Translations under genes and position numbers: made by a program
From: Campylorhamphus procurvoides
Lineage: Eukaryota; Chordata; Aves; Passeriformes; Dendrocolaptidae
DNA: 64,000 nucleotides
NCBI GenBank assembly: GCA_013396655.1
Contig: WBMV01004463.1
Span: 1,179,418-1,243,417, forward strand
Direction of reading: 5' to 3'
The notes under the pieces: model-generated
Seen by the model: the letters and a program-made list of their open reading frames with translations, nothing else
The model's database searches: none
Told to the model about the DNA's origin: nothing
Shown: piece by piece, positions 40,001-53,148 of the stretch
Layout: each line of letters starts with the position of its first letter
How positions within the stretch are numbered: position 1 is the stretch's first letter

Positions 40001-43000
40001 CCAGGTTTAAGACTTTAGCTGAGGTGATAGCAGCCTTTTATACAATGTCTTTAACAAAGGGTCAGTGCAATTACACAAACATCAGCTTTGTAGCTGAACC
40101 ACATACAGGCTGCAGGCTGTTCTGTGCACTGCATGTTTCTTAGCAAAGTTCTGTGGGCACTCAGCTCACTTCAGTCCCTTTGACATAGACCTCTTGGATT
40201 TTGTGTGGAATAAAGATCCCTGTACCAAGCGTCTCTTCTGCCAAGAGATGCTGGATATGTAGTCTTCTGGTCTCACCTTTCCACGCCAAAAGGTTTGCTC
40301 AGCAGGTAGAACAGGGCACAGGCACATATATATCCTCTTGCAGGATGTAATTTCCTATTTTGCAAACCTATCAGCTGCTTACATAGGGAAGGTATTACCT
40401 CAAAGGGCTTTTAATGGGCTCAGAGATGATATTTCCTCCTCAGTGCTGGGTTACTGAGTATTGAGGTTATCATTCAAAATGTTTGCTCAGAAAAGTTTCT
40501 TGGGTGAAATACTGCTGTTCTGTTAGTATCTATTTCAAACTCATTTAATGACCACAACTCATGCTTTCTCACACCAAGAAATGCTAAAAATATTACCCAG
40601 AGGCTCTCAGGAAATTAATAAATAGGTTTGTTACAAACTGAATTACCTCAAGAGCACAGATGCCTTCTTTCTTTCACACTTTCATAGAGCACCTGCTTTC
40701 AGCCACTGGGAGAAGAAAGATGGTTTGCTATGGGGACCTTTGGTCTGATGACAAACAGCCAGAATTTCAATAAAACTGATAGAAATTAGAGGGAAACCCT
40801 GACTCCAGCCACTCTTGAAACCCTTCTGGCAGGTCAGCCCTGTTCACCAAGCAGAAGAGTCAGTCCCTGTTACTGGGGCTGCCTCGGCTCTCCAGGGAGC
40901 GTAACATGATGGAGCCCTGCTGATTTACATCCACTGAGCCAGCAGGGCTTTATATCAGTTTATGGATTTATGGCTTTTCCTCTGTTATATTGACTATAAT
41001 TTTTGCCTTGAAATATCTAACAGAGACACTCTTTATAATGAAAACAGAAATATATGGAGAGTGACTGCTTACCCACGGGCAGTGAGAAATTAGTGCTTGG
41101 GAAACTTGTAGTGAAAATTTATAATATAATTCCAAGAAAAAGAGGGAGAATTATTTATGTAGTATAAATGCCTTCTCCCCAACATCATATTGCCCTACAA
41201 TAAATATTTTAACAGAGATTTGGCTAAAAAGGATTCTTGACTCTTTGCTGGGGAAATGCCTTATTTTTTCATTTAGTAATATGAAATTTTACATTTACTT
41301 TTTTTTTTTTTTCATTTCAGAAAATTCTCACCCTGCCCAGTGCTCAGCACAAACTCTCAGTAACACTGCTGGTTTGCTCAAGTGGTGGGTTTCAGACACA
41401 GTACTCTGGATGCTTTTTGTATAGGGAAGGTGTATTACACCACATGCAGGAGCAATGCAGGCAAAAAAAGCAACACACAGTGAAGTAACTAGCAGTGGCT
41501 GAGATGAAGTCCAATGGTTGCTATTTGCATCTTCGCAAGGTATCCTCATGTCACGTGTAAATGACCCAAAATGTATTTTTAGCAATATAAGCTGTTTCAT
41601 AAACCTACTTCTATTAGGTATAACATTTCCCAGTACTACAGCGGTCCAGTTAATGAAAACTTAATAATTAATTAGACACATCAAGATTGCTGGTAGAATA
41701 ACATTAGCTAATTTTATTGAATATGGAAACACACTGACTTGTGTGATGAAGGAGACTGCTGTTTGCCTTGTTCCATTCTTCAGTCCCTGTGGAAGTGTGT
41801 GTAGTAGATAAAGAATTACCCAATAGGTTTGATGAAGAGAAAGGGAAGTTTTTTACTGAAACAACAGGAAGCTCTGAGAATTAGACTCAAAGCCTGTTGT
41901 TGCTGCTGAGCTCTTGTGTTTAAATGAATAAGATGCAGACTGTTTAGCACTTGACTCTTTAAACATTGGTATTTTGCAGGGAATTTCATGAAAGAAGGTT
42001 TTGTCAAACTTGCCAGTGGCAAAGCCACCATCACATCTTTTCGACCTGGCAAGGGTAGGATGTATTATACTGAGCAGAACATCAGAGTGGGTTGCCTTTG
42101 TAGATGAGAAGAGTTAGCCTCACAGATCTTGTTCAATAAGCCTCATTCATTTCCTGGATTGCAAGGTTACATTTCTGTTGCTTGTTGAAGTCAAGGAATA
42201 ACTCTGCTGGAGATACAGGCAGGGAGTTTCCTCCCCTTGGCCCACAGTGGCATTTGCTGGTGCTGTGCATCCCTCTGCATCAGCCAGCACCCTGGGCTCT
42301 GCTGGGCCATGGTAGGGAAGGCAGCAGGCCAAAAGGCAGCAGCAGGTAAAGCAGAGCAGACAAACTGGTTACTGAAAACCTGGCAATAAAAGGAATTCAT
42401 AGCAAACCACTTCAGTGCAGAATGCAAAACAAAGAAGCTGACAGAAATCCCACCTTCACAAACATCAGCAGGCTTAGTGTAAAAAAAAATAAAAAATTAA
42501 AAGAAAGAAATAAAGAAAGCTTTTCATCTTCAAAGTCCTTTAAAAACATTCACTAATTAACCTTCCATGTCTCGGTATTGCAGCTATCGTGGGAAGGGCC
42601 TCAGGGGAAAGGGCAGTAAAGTTTCTAAATATCCCTTTGAGATGTCAGTTGAAGCAGAGATTTCTTTTTGTTTTTTCAACTCACCGCTGAATGCAAAGCA
42701 CTTCTATAAATACTTCAAATAGCACTGACTATGCTATTGAAATGCATATGTGTGTACACAACCTGTGTAAAAAGTTATACATCATTTATGTCCCTCTTAA
42801 GTCTTTAAAATATGGCACAAGGGCCCTCCCTGGTGGAGTGAACTTCTCCAGGTGGGTCTGCAAAGACTTGCATATATGATTAACTCTGCAAAGCAGTCCC
42901 ACAGAAGCTCAGTGCATTATTCCTGGGGTAACATAAGTATGCAACATTTGCATGAGCAAAGCCATAATGGGTGCAAATGGGCATTTTGGACCATCACTCT

Positions 43001-46000
43001 TGTTGGCACACACGGGTGGGTCCTTCAGCATTGCTGTGGTCACTACTCTCATTTGGGGTCTTTCTGGGCATCCTTTCATCCCAGGGAGGGAACTCTGGGG
43101 CTCACTTGAAGGCCCAAGCTAGAGTGTACCCCAAGAAGCCTCACCACAGTGGAATCTGCTGCCATGCAAGAACATCAATCATTCATGCATGATGTAAAAG
43201 CGGAGTTCAACTCACTAGTTCATGATTGTGATCCAAAAAGCAAAACTGTAGTAAAATCTGTATTTGTAAATGACACAGTTCTGTATATATTTCCCCTTAG
43301 ATGGACACCAAAAGTACTGTATGGCATAATGTTAACTGCTCTATGAAGGCTCAGAGGAATAGACTTCTTGGTAGCTGGATCTCTTTTACAATGAGATTTT
43401 GAATAACCAGATCCAATTTTTCAAAGGACACACACACTGTCACATTTAGACAGTCTCCTGGCAGATGGATTCCCTTCTGACTCCCACTGCTTTTCAAATG
43501 TTGTCCTGATTCATTAATGGAAACTTTGCTTCATCCTTTTCTCATAAACCTTCTTAGGCTGTTTTAGAAAAGTGGCTATAAAGTTAAGTTTTCCACTGAA
43601 TACTGAGTAATGTCTTCTTAGGACATGTTTCTTCCCACTCTGAATTAAGCTTTAGATAATTCAAGACTTTTTCATGGGCTTTGTTGGCTGATACAGCTAT
43701 GACTGCTTTAGTATCACACAATTTTCCTGAAGACTATACCACTTAGTTAATTTCAAATGCATGATAGAGTCCATGCTAGTCTTGGACTCTATGAAGACTG
43801 CAATTCTTCATTTTTTGGGCTTCTGTAGTGACCACCATGACAGTGGCCAAATAATCATCACTGACAATTAAGCAAGAGCAGCAAGATTTGCTGTTTACTG
43901 GTCCAGTGCACTTTTCACCAGTTTCAGCAGTTTGTCAGTCAAGGGAAATTGTGCATGTGGAAAACTAGACCCATGAAGTTGCTGGTGAACAGCTGGGAAT
44001 ATCAGAAACTTTCCTTCCTGCTTGATTTGCTGACAGTGTAGGAAGCAAAGCAGAGTTGTCCAGTTGGGGTAGGACCTCAGTTTTGTGGTACAAAAAAGGG
44101 TTGCAAGACACACACCCACTAAAACACCAAATGGGCTGCTGTAAATGGGAATTGTGTCTCTAACCTTCCTGTGGGAAGAAGGGTACATCTGTTGATACAG
44201 GTGGAAGCTTTCAAGCAGACCTGCACAGAGCGACCTCAAAATTCATTTTATTGGCTTTCTGAAGAGTTTTCATTGAAGCTTTTGTCTCAGCTCCACACAA
44301 GGCAACCTTCACATCTTTCACTTCTTTAAGGCATACAGCTAGCATTTGTTTCCATCGTACAAAAGGTTTTCTCCTCCTTCAGGGAAACTTTCAGCACCAG
44401 AATGTTCAAAGAGAACTTGAGTTCACTCTGTATGGCTGAAGGGCATTCCCTTGCCCCTTATAAACCCACAGCAGCCCTTCCTTCTGCAGAGCTCTGTGAC
44501 ACTGCAGGAGCTCCCAGCACTTTTCCCCATGAGAGCTGTTTTTCACAGTGGTGCTGTTTTGCTCAGCTTACAGGCTTGGTATGAAGTTCCTGGCCCAAAT
44601 GAACTCTTTTTGAAATTTTCAGGCTTTGGATGAGTTCATGTCAGTTTTGACCCACTGTTTCAAAATTGCAGAGTTGGTTTTTTCAGAAAGTTTGGTATTG
44701 TTGATTATGTTGCCTTCCCCATGTGCAACAATGAGCAAGGTACAGCAAAGTTCTGAGCCCATTCTTCACTCTTTCCTCTCAGTGATTAAGTATTTTGCTA
44801 TCAGACACGTTAGTACAAGAACTGTGTGTTTCCCACTGCCTCATCAGCTTTCAGAATCTCACATTTTCTACAATATCATTTTTCTCTGTGTTTTGTCCCC
44901 TCTTCTAGTGTTTGAAGTGATAGTTGAACACCCTCTGTCCTCAGAGCTGCCTCCCATGTATGTGCAGCACACACCAAGGCACATTGCAAAGACAGACCAC
45001 TCAGGAAGAAAGATATCAGGAAAAAAATCAAATCAATGCTAATTCCAAAAAAAAATAAAATAAAGGTCAAATAGTAGGAGATGAGGCTAGATAAGCTTCT
45101 TAAGAGCTTACTTCTTTAATCTATTGAGGACACTTTATCTGGGCATTTACCAATAGCTAAAAAGTATGTAGCATTTCCTTTTTGTTTTTTTCTCAACCCT
45201 CCATCTGCTTATATTTAAAATCAGAGACAGAAAGGAGGAAAAACATTCATAGATCTGGAAAAACAACTTGAGTTGGTAGGGGATTGGGATGAAAATCTAA
45301 ATTAGTGGTACACTGCTGCTTCAAATTAGTGTTTGCTGAAAGCTTAATTATTTTCTGATGACTGTTTCAACTATGTGATGTAGGTGGGTGGGTTTAGTTT
45401 ACTTATTGGAATAAAATGGGGACGTCACCACAATCTAATCATTGTGAAAACAGGTCTGCCTGTTTAGCCTGGAACTATCCCTAGGTGACCTCAGTACCAT
45501 AAAATGTCTCATTATACCTGAACATGAAAATTTCAGCCTCTACAGCTACCAGAATGCAGGTTTCTGTGAGAATGAAGATCCATAAATAATGAAGAAAACA
45601 TACTCTTTATGCCCACACATAGAGTAGCAATAGAAGCATCAATCCCCTCCCTCCTTTGTCCAATCCTGCAACAACATTTCGCTTGGCAATATCTGAAATG
45701 GTGCACGGAAATGCTCTTGGTGGGAACAGCATATCCCTCCTCCCCAACCCTCTCTGAGCTTGGGCTGCTAAATCTGTCCCTCTCCCACCAGCAACATCCT
45801 CTTCTTCCACTTGACACCTCCGCTGCCCCAGCACATCTCACACAGCTTGGTACAACCCTAAAAAACACCTTCTGCCCCCAGTATTGTAGTTTTTAAGCAA
45901 GATGTGGCCCAGTTTTTTCATTTTTCTCTCACTCCACTCTCACCACCTACTTGTGCTACAAGACCAAAGAACTCCTCCTGGCCAAGATGAAGGAGTTTTT

Positions 46001-47414
46001 CCTGATCAAAACTAGAAAAGGGCTGGGCTGCTGATTTGCTTTTTTTTTTAAAGGCCACAATCATCTTTGCCTTATGGGATGTTTTACTCTCTTCCCACCT
46101 TTCCTTCACCTGCTCGAACCACCTGCTGACTGTTCATTTTCACATCCCTTCCCTCTCTCTGACCTCAGTACTGTGTTGTTTTTCATTACCACACAGCCCT
46201 TCTCCCCTCAGAACTGCCTAGGTTGAAAGACAATTTTTTTCTTCTTTTATTTTTTTTCTTTTCCCCCCATGTAAAGCTGATAGATTTACTTACTTAATGA
46301 AACACTCTGCAGCCTGATGACTGTGATTTATTCTTCTTCCCAAGCGGTTTAATTCTACATCAGTTATCCTTGATTTGTCAAAAAGGAACAGTAATTGGAA
46401 CAGGAGCCACAGCAGGCTGCTTTAGATCAAATTATGCAAGAATTCCCCACAGTCTTTAGTGGATCACAATTTTTCTTTTTTTTTCCTGGCTGTATTCTTT
46501 TTTCAGTGTCTGGCAAAATTGCCTAATTTTGCTGACATTTTCAGCAAAAATAAGGGAGCAGTTTGGAACAGGAATGTTGCCAGAGGCTAAGACAAGGGTG
46601 GAAGGCATGCTGTGTAAAATAATCTCATGCTCTCAGCAGTCCTGAAAAGTGAAGCCACTGAACTAGGCTTGCCTCAGCAACTGAGCTTTGGCTATCACAG
46701 GAGAAACTGAGTCTGAGTGAGGAGATGCTTCTGCTGGGTTAGGCTGTGCACGTCAGAAACCACCCACTGCACCACACTGGATGCAGCACTCGCTGGACTG
46801 TGAAGTCTGGCCAGATGCTGTCAGGACATGGAAGGCTGTTGGGAAACCTCCATCCTTTGCAAGGCAAAGAGATCTCCCAGCATTTCATCAAAGTAAGGTG
46901 CTGATTCAGAGATGTCCCACATGAACATCACTGTGCAAAATCTAAAATAGATCTGCTGCTGCTGAGGGGGCTCTCTGAGCACAGGTTTCTTCTCCAGACC
47001 AAGACAAGAATGGTATCACCGCTCATTAGAGCCTGGACACCTCAGGGTGCTTCCTGATGGGATAAATTCAGCCTAAGTGAGATAAACTGGACTATCAGAA
47101 AACTGTTTTTCTTCAGGTATGGTTGTGTCACAAACGTAGAGCCCTAGTTATGTTCATACTCAAATACTTGAATATGCAGATTTTACAAGTTCAGTATTTC
47201 AGAGACATCTAATGTAGGAAGTACCAATGTGGGTCAACATGCAACATCTGACAACTACTGGATGCTTTGAATAATGCTGTGAGGAACTCAAGGTGGCTTA
47301 TATGCTGGATTTCTATTTGCCAGATTGCACTTGGTCTTCAAATGAATGTTCCAGAGAAGGAAAGAAGGATGAAAGGGGCATCTCCTCAGCTTTTCAAACT
47401 GCACCCAGAGGGAT
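34001..47414. other. Intergenic region, no gene recognised
   Basis: I see no splice-flanked coding similarity, RNA gene or clear transposon. The region has AT-rich low-complexity patches (for example about 41299-41315 poly-T, 42481-42520 A-rich, 45047-45063 A-rich). The ORFs here are short and scattered on both strands. Confidence 0.6.
35211..35562 (+). terminator. Cluster of AATAAA hexamers
   Basis: AATAAA at 35211-35216, 35332-35337 and 35557-35562. They would be the distal alternative if the EGFR transcript runs beyond 34 kb; otherwise they are chance hits in AT-rich DNA. Confidence 0.25.
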
Positions 47415-47580
47415 CATAGAATAGCTTGGGTGGGAAGGGACCTTGAAGATCATCTAGTTCCAACCTCACTGACATGGGCAGAGACACTTTCCACTAGACC
47501 ACTTGCTCAGAGACCCATACAGCCTGACCTTGAAGACTTCCATGGATGGGATATCTATCCCTGGAAGCGCAGCTACATCC
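47414..47580 (-). mobile_element. CR1 LINE 3' fragment (reversed)
   Basis: It begins GGATCATAGAATAGCTTGGG, continues GAAGGGACCTTGAAGATCAT and CTAGTTCCAACC, then CACTAGACCACTTGCTCAGA, CCTGACCTTGAAGACTTCCA. This is the standard antisense reading of a CR1 3' end. Similarity fades after about 47580; a more degraded continuation is possible. Confidence 0.85.
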
Positions 47581-50500
47581 CTGAAGAACCAGCTACCCTA
47601 ATAGTAGCCTCAGTCCTTTGTGAGCTAAAAAGTCAGTGCTGGCCTGAAATGATTTTGTTGTAAAGCCCCATCTCATGTATTCTAAGCCTCCAAAAACCCA
47701 TTTCCTGATGCTCTCCCAATCTGCAGACCTGTAGCTCCCCTAAACCTTTTTCTTTTATGTGAGAGACTTAGTATCCCAGGATCTCACATCCTCAGCTCTG
47801 CAAGCACCAAAACCACTATTAATGGCTCTCTTAGTTGTCCTTGGCTCCAGATACATCAAAAAAAGTCCCTCAGTGTTCTAATTCTCCCAGTAGTATTCAT
47901 TACAAGAAAATGAATGTGGCTGAAATATTCAAATGCTACAGCAAATGGCAGTGCAGGGACATGAGCATGTAAATGTAGGAAAAATGAAAATTACTATGTG
48001 CACCTTTCAAAAAAGAAGATGCAGGTATATGTTAAGATGCATGCCCAGCACACGTGCTCAAATTGTAGTAATGGCACCAAGAAGGGCATTTTCCTTCCCT
48101 GTGACAAAGTGCTCCCAAGGATCCCTGTGAAATTGCAGGGGGTTTGACCAACACAATTAAGAGACTGTATCCAAGTGATACAGCTGAGGTTTGGCAAGAT
48201 TTGCATTCAAACTCAGATCATCTTTACATTAGGAAGGCAAAGTTTATCATCTTTAACCTCATCTTGAAGTTAGAAACTGCTCAGAACAAAAGAAGACTGA
48301 ACTACAAAAATGTGCTGTGATCAGACACCTTTTATTAGTTTGAACATGACGCTGCCATTCAATTTGTCAGAAAACATTAGGCACCAGAAAACATTAGGCA
48401 CCAGAAAACACCCCCTTGGATACTGGGCATGTGAAAAAGAATAAAAAAAACAGGAAAGCAGAACATACCTGACAATTGTTAAAATATAAATCTTGGAGTT
48501 TTGTTTCTCCTGACCTTAACTGAGCCCCTGGCTTGAAGACAGATGTCGTGAATGTGTGTTCCCCAGTACCCTATATAAGCAGTAAGTCAATTCAGCCTGG
48601 GCTTGAACACAAAATCTATTCCCAGATGATGTGTATGTGATTCTTTTGCATCCTGAGGCGCTTGGCAAGAATCCTGACAAACAAGGTTAAGCTCAAGAGA
48701 GGCTGAAAACACCTGAGGCATTTGGTTTCTAAGCCTTGATCAACTGGAAAATGGGGGAAGTATTTCTTTTCTAAAGGAGGAAAAGAAAGAAGAAAGAGAG
48801 GTCATTTAAGCAATGCAATCTCAACACAAATACCAAGAATAAAAAAACCCCACAACACAGACAAACCAGGAGGCAGCAGGCAGAAAATATCACATCACTA
48901 ATATTGTTAGTAGACCCAAAATAGCACAGGAACTAATTCCCACAGAATGGAAAGTAAAATCTAGAGATGGTACAGACTGTAACCAGCTTTAGCAACCAGT
49001 GAATTCTCCACAGTCATCACCAATAGCTGTTTGGTGTAGCTGAGATATAATGGTTCTTCCAAAAGCAATGCAATATATTTGATATGGGAGGAATTGCAAT
49101 TAAGGTCAGTCTTTTCCACTTGAGGCAGATGTTTTGGACAAATATTCTAAATAAGTGTTCCATATTTTCCTTAATACAGAAAATTCTGAACGTATCACAA
49201 GCACAGCCACAATTTTTCAATTTTTTTTTTTAATCAATGTGTCTAATGAGAATCCAGGCCACAGCAAAACAAGATGATTCTCTTGTTTCACCAACACCCT
49301 TTGCCTTTGGCCCTGGATCAGATGGAAGCATCACAAGGATTTCTGCATGTCCATTTAGCTCCTTCCTGAGATTGGTACCAGGTGTGAAGTTCATTAATAC
49401 TGTCACAATACTACATGTAAAACGCACGCCTGAACTATCACAAAGTAAATGTATCTTTCATTTAGAAGAGGAGCCACATATATGCTTTCCAACGAAAGGT
49501 ACTTTATTGGGATGATGAAACACAAATAAAAGCCCAAATATCTACAGATAAAGACTGAGGCAATCCAACAGAATTTGTAACAAATTGAAAAACAACCCAG
49601 GATGTCTTTTTGAAACATGCTATAATTCAAAGTTCCCCGCTGGGTGCAGAAATTGCTGTGTGATGCTTTTTGGTCTGCACTGCTTAGAAAGACTGATGCA
49701 CAGTGGTCTGTTTTAACCACAGAAATCTGAAGGTTAGAGATGAATTGAGAAAGAGGAAAAAAAGAAGTAATGAAAAAATATAATAACTAAAATATATTAA
49801 AATTGAGTCTTCCTAATTCTGTCTCACAATACTTTCACTGCCAGTGAAATCAAGAAAATAGCCACTTATGCAAGGTGTTTATTAATTTTCAGCTGATGTT
49901 ATACAGGCATCTATTAAGAATATTTACGCTGATTTCAAGATAAAAATACTGTTGAAACTTAGTCATGTGAGCTAGGAAAGCCCAAATCAATTTTTAACTT
50001 GTCTGGCTTTTCATTGAGATAATTGTTTAATCACATCCCAGCTAAAAGATTCTACATGTTTTAGGGAGGTTTTAATCACTGCTGATGGTGATTAAGCTGG
50101 GATGGGGGGGGAGAATCATGCTCCCATGTCACGGTGAGTTTTCAGTATTTGCAAATTATTGATTCTCCCTTGCTGCAAATCTTTCCTCCCTTCGGTTTCT
50201 CTCCTGGTACAAAAGGTGTCCAATTTCTTGTTAGATAAATAGGGATGCTGACACTGTTTTGCAACACATACTTAGACACCTCTTCAGTAGCTCCTGAGAC
50301 GAGGAAGATAAGCAGATCTTGTGCTGCTTATTGACTAAATCTCCATCTCTCTTCAAGTAAATGTGAGCTTAGCTGGTTGTAGCACAGGCTACTTCATTGT
50401 CTGCAATAATAACTATACTGGATACAGAAAACAGAAATCACATCATTGCATATTAATGTTTTTCTCTGTTGAGGTGCTCGAAGTTACAGACTAAAAGGCT

Positions 50501-52477
50501 TTTTCTTAAATTTTAGTCTTGTTCATTGATGAGGGAGGACTTGCTTGTAATATGTTAAGAAGAATATCCAAAGTTAAAGTAAGGACTGTACATAAACCTT
50601 CCTTTGGTAGAGAAATATGTCAAGTCTTTTGTCTCTTTTACTGTTGATGGTCAGCGAGACCTGAGGCATCATTAGCAGAAGAGCTAACTAACTCTGTGCT
50701 TTAGCTAATTAAGATACCACATCTTTCTCCTTTACAGGAACAAAGTTTTGCTGTTATTTCCTCTCAGCAAAAACTGCTCACAGGTACAAGGTGAATGATT
50801 GCCACGAGTAACTCCTCAAAGCCCCAGGCTTTATGAGGCAAAGATGCTGATCTTATGGCTGCTTCTGCCTCTTGTCAAGAATCAAGTGGACATATTTAAG
50901 ACCTATAGGTCACTGTGCCTTAGGGTCTAGCTCTATTTCATGCCCAAGCACACACGACATGGGGTTCTTGGGATTCCAGAGCAGACATACATCAGATATT
51001 TCAGGCGTTCTGCTTGCCTCGGTTACATGCAGAAAAATCACAATTTTTTTTCCTTTACCAGTAACAGCAGGAGTCTGCTTGAGAACAAAGACTTAACAAA
51101 CCCCACCTGCTGAGGATTGTTACCTCCCTCACCCAGCTCTTGTTGCCCACTATCTATTGCTGCTATTCCGAGGTGCAGGTACTTCCCTGTCTCTGCTCAG
51201 AAAGCCAAGCAGGGCATTTGCAGTCACTGGTGGTTAAGGATAATGACTCCAGATTAACAGTCAGGAGATTAATGTGGAATAAACTTAGAATTCGTTCAAA
51301 CTTAATTCCCTTTGCATCTGAAGCTTTCTCAGAAAACATACTTTCCTCAGAACAGCTTCCTCCTTCCCTCCTACTCTGTGCCTTTTCTAAACAGCACACC
51401 ATAGCAGATGCCAGGCTTTCTGCTGGAGTGGAAACCTCATTGTAATGGATCCCTTGCTGCCAGTCATCGAGATTCAGGATGCAATGGGTGCACTATGTTG
51501 GTCACTTTGTGGGAAAGGGAAAACTTTGTGCCCCAGACCAACAGGGCAGCTTCATTTGTATCACAGACCCACTTGTCTTGCTGAGGTTGCCCACCTGCCT
51601 CCCCTGCTTTACAGGATACACAGAGCCCAGGCTTAACCCCAGGACTCATGTTTGATGCAGAGCTCCCAAGGCCCTTTCCTCAGAGCAGCACTGCCACAGA
51701 AGAGGGGTTCAAGCACATGTGGATCTTGCAACATTTGGGGCAGGAAGCCCCAGCACCATACTATAAGGTTCCTGGCTGTTGTGTGCCCAGGTGGGGTGAA
51801 AGGAGCTCTGTCCTTTTTGTTGCTCCATGAGCTCATCCTTGAGGATCAGTTCAGACTGGGTGACACTGCAGTGCCTGGGACATGAGGACACAGGTGAGAC
51901 ACTGTCTTTGCACAGATATTTGTCCACTGCACTTAAGGGACCCCTAAGGTGGCTGACAGAGGGCTGTGTTGGTCACACCAGCCAAATTCACAGCAATCAC
52001 TAAAGCCTCCCTGTTTCAAGGCTGTCGGCAGCTGTCAGAGCCACTGCATGGAGTACATGGACCCAGCAAGTAAGGAGAGCACTACATTTGGCCCTTTCAC
52101 AGGTAACTCCTGTATTGCATCTCACACCTGGGGCCCCACAACTGGCATTCAAGGCCCCAGAGCTTTTCTGATAAATGCATCATCTGTGGCAGCTAGCAAA
52201 AAATGCCCTTTGCTGCTGTGGTGGTGGAGACTTGATTAAAAACATGAACTGGCATATTCTTTACATACAGACCCTTTATTTGGGAGGGTCTTAGAGGTGG
52301 AGCAGCACTGAGGTGACGGCATAAAGTCAAGTTTTAGATTCCCAGCTTCCCAAGAGGACTGGGGTCATATCCCTCCAGTAACCACCTCTCTAGACCACAT
52401 GACTGGAGAGCACAAACAAGTAAATGACAACTTTGGAAACCTTTACAGGCTCTGCCCAGTTACAGGCTCTCCAGGGA
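47581..52477. other. Intergenic region, no gene recognised
   Basis: Mostly unique AT-rich sequence. It contains a short 17-bp tandem duplication at 48371 and a G8 run near 50103. No gene or clear transposon identified. Confidence 0.6.
48371..48410. repeat. 17-bp tandem duplication (2.4 copies)
   Basis: The unit AAAACATTAGGCACCAG is perfectly repeated at 48371-48387 and 48388-48404, followed by a partial copy AAAACA. The perfect match suggests a recent slippage or duplication event. Confidence 0.95.
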
Positions 52478-52632
52478 AGTGTCCATGGCACCAAGCCTGC
52501 TGGAGTTCAAGAGGTATGTGGACAATGCTCTCAGGCACTTGGTGTGATTTTTGGTGTTGTACTGTGCAGAGTCAGGAGTTGGACTCAATGATCCTTGTGG
52601 GGTCAAACTCAGGATATTCTATGATTCTATGA
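52478..52632 (+). mobile_element. CR1 LINE 3' end (forward)
   Basis: Matches the CR1 terminus: CTGCTGGAGTTCAAGAGGTA, GACAATGCTCTCAGGCACTT, GAGTTGGACTCAATGATCCT, TGTGGGGTCAAACTCAGGAT and the closing 8-bp repeats ATTCTATG ATTCTATG. Copy truncated at the 5' end. Confidence 0.92.
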
Positions 52633-53148
52633 CAAACACAGAGAAGATTTTGGGCTTAAACATATTTCTCTTCTACTGCTTCTGATTATTTAGGTCTTCA
52701 GAATTTCCTGCACCTTTTTTTGCCTTTCAATTTCTTGTATGCTTGGTGTTTCACCTGGTATTCTGTCTTATCATCCATTTTCTCTTCCACAATAACCCTA
52801 AGAATGGACTTTTGGGGTAGGTGCAATTAGCTGATTTCTGCCAGTGAGGCTACTGGCTCGACCAGCCTGCTGAAGTTATTGGGATTTCCTTGTACACACC
52901 AGATTTAATCCTTCACAGGCCTCCCACAGTTCCTTAATTACATCTTGTTCTCCACATATTTTTCCTTAACTGGCCCCGAATTAAAGACAGTTAAAAAAAA
53001 AAATCACATTCCTTTCTTACTTGTGGTTGTTTAACATCCATATAAAACAAAAGATGCCTTATAATAGCCTTGTATATTTGAAGTTTGGAACTGAAAATCA
53101 TCTGCGAGGATAATAACAGTCAATCCTGCTGTGTTCCTGGTCTTAATT

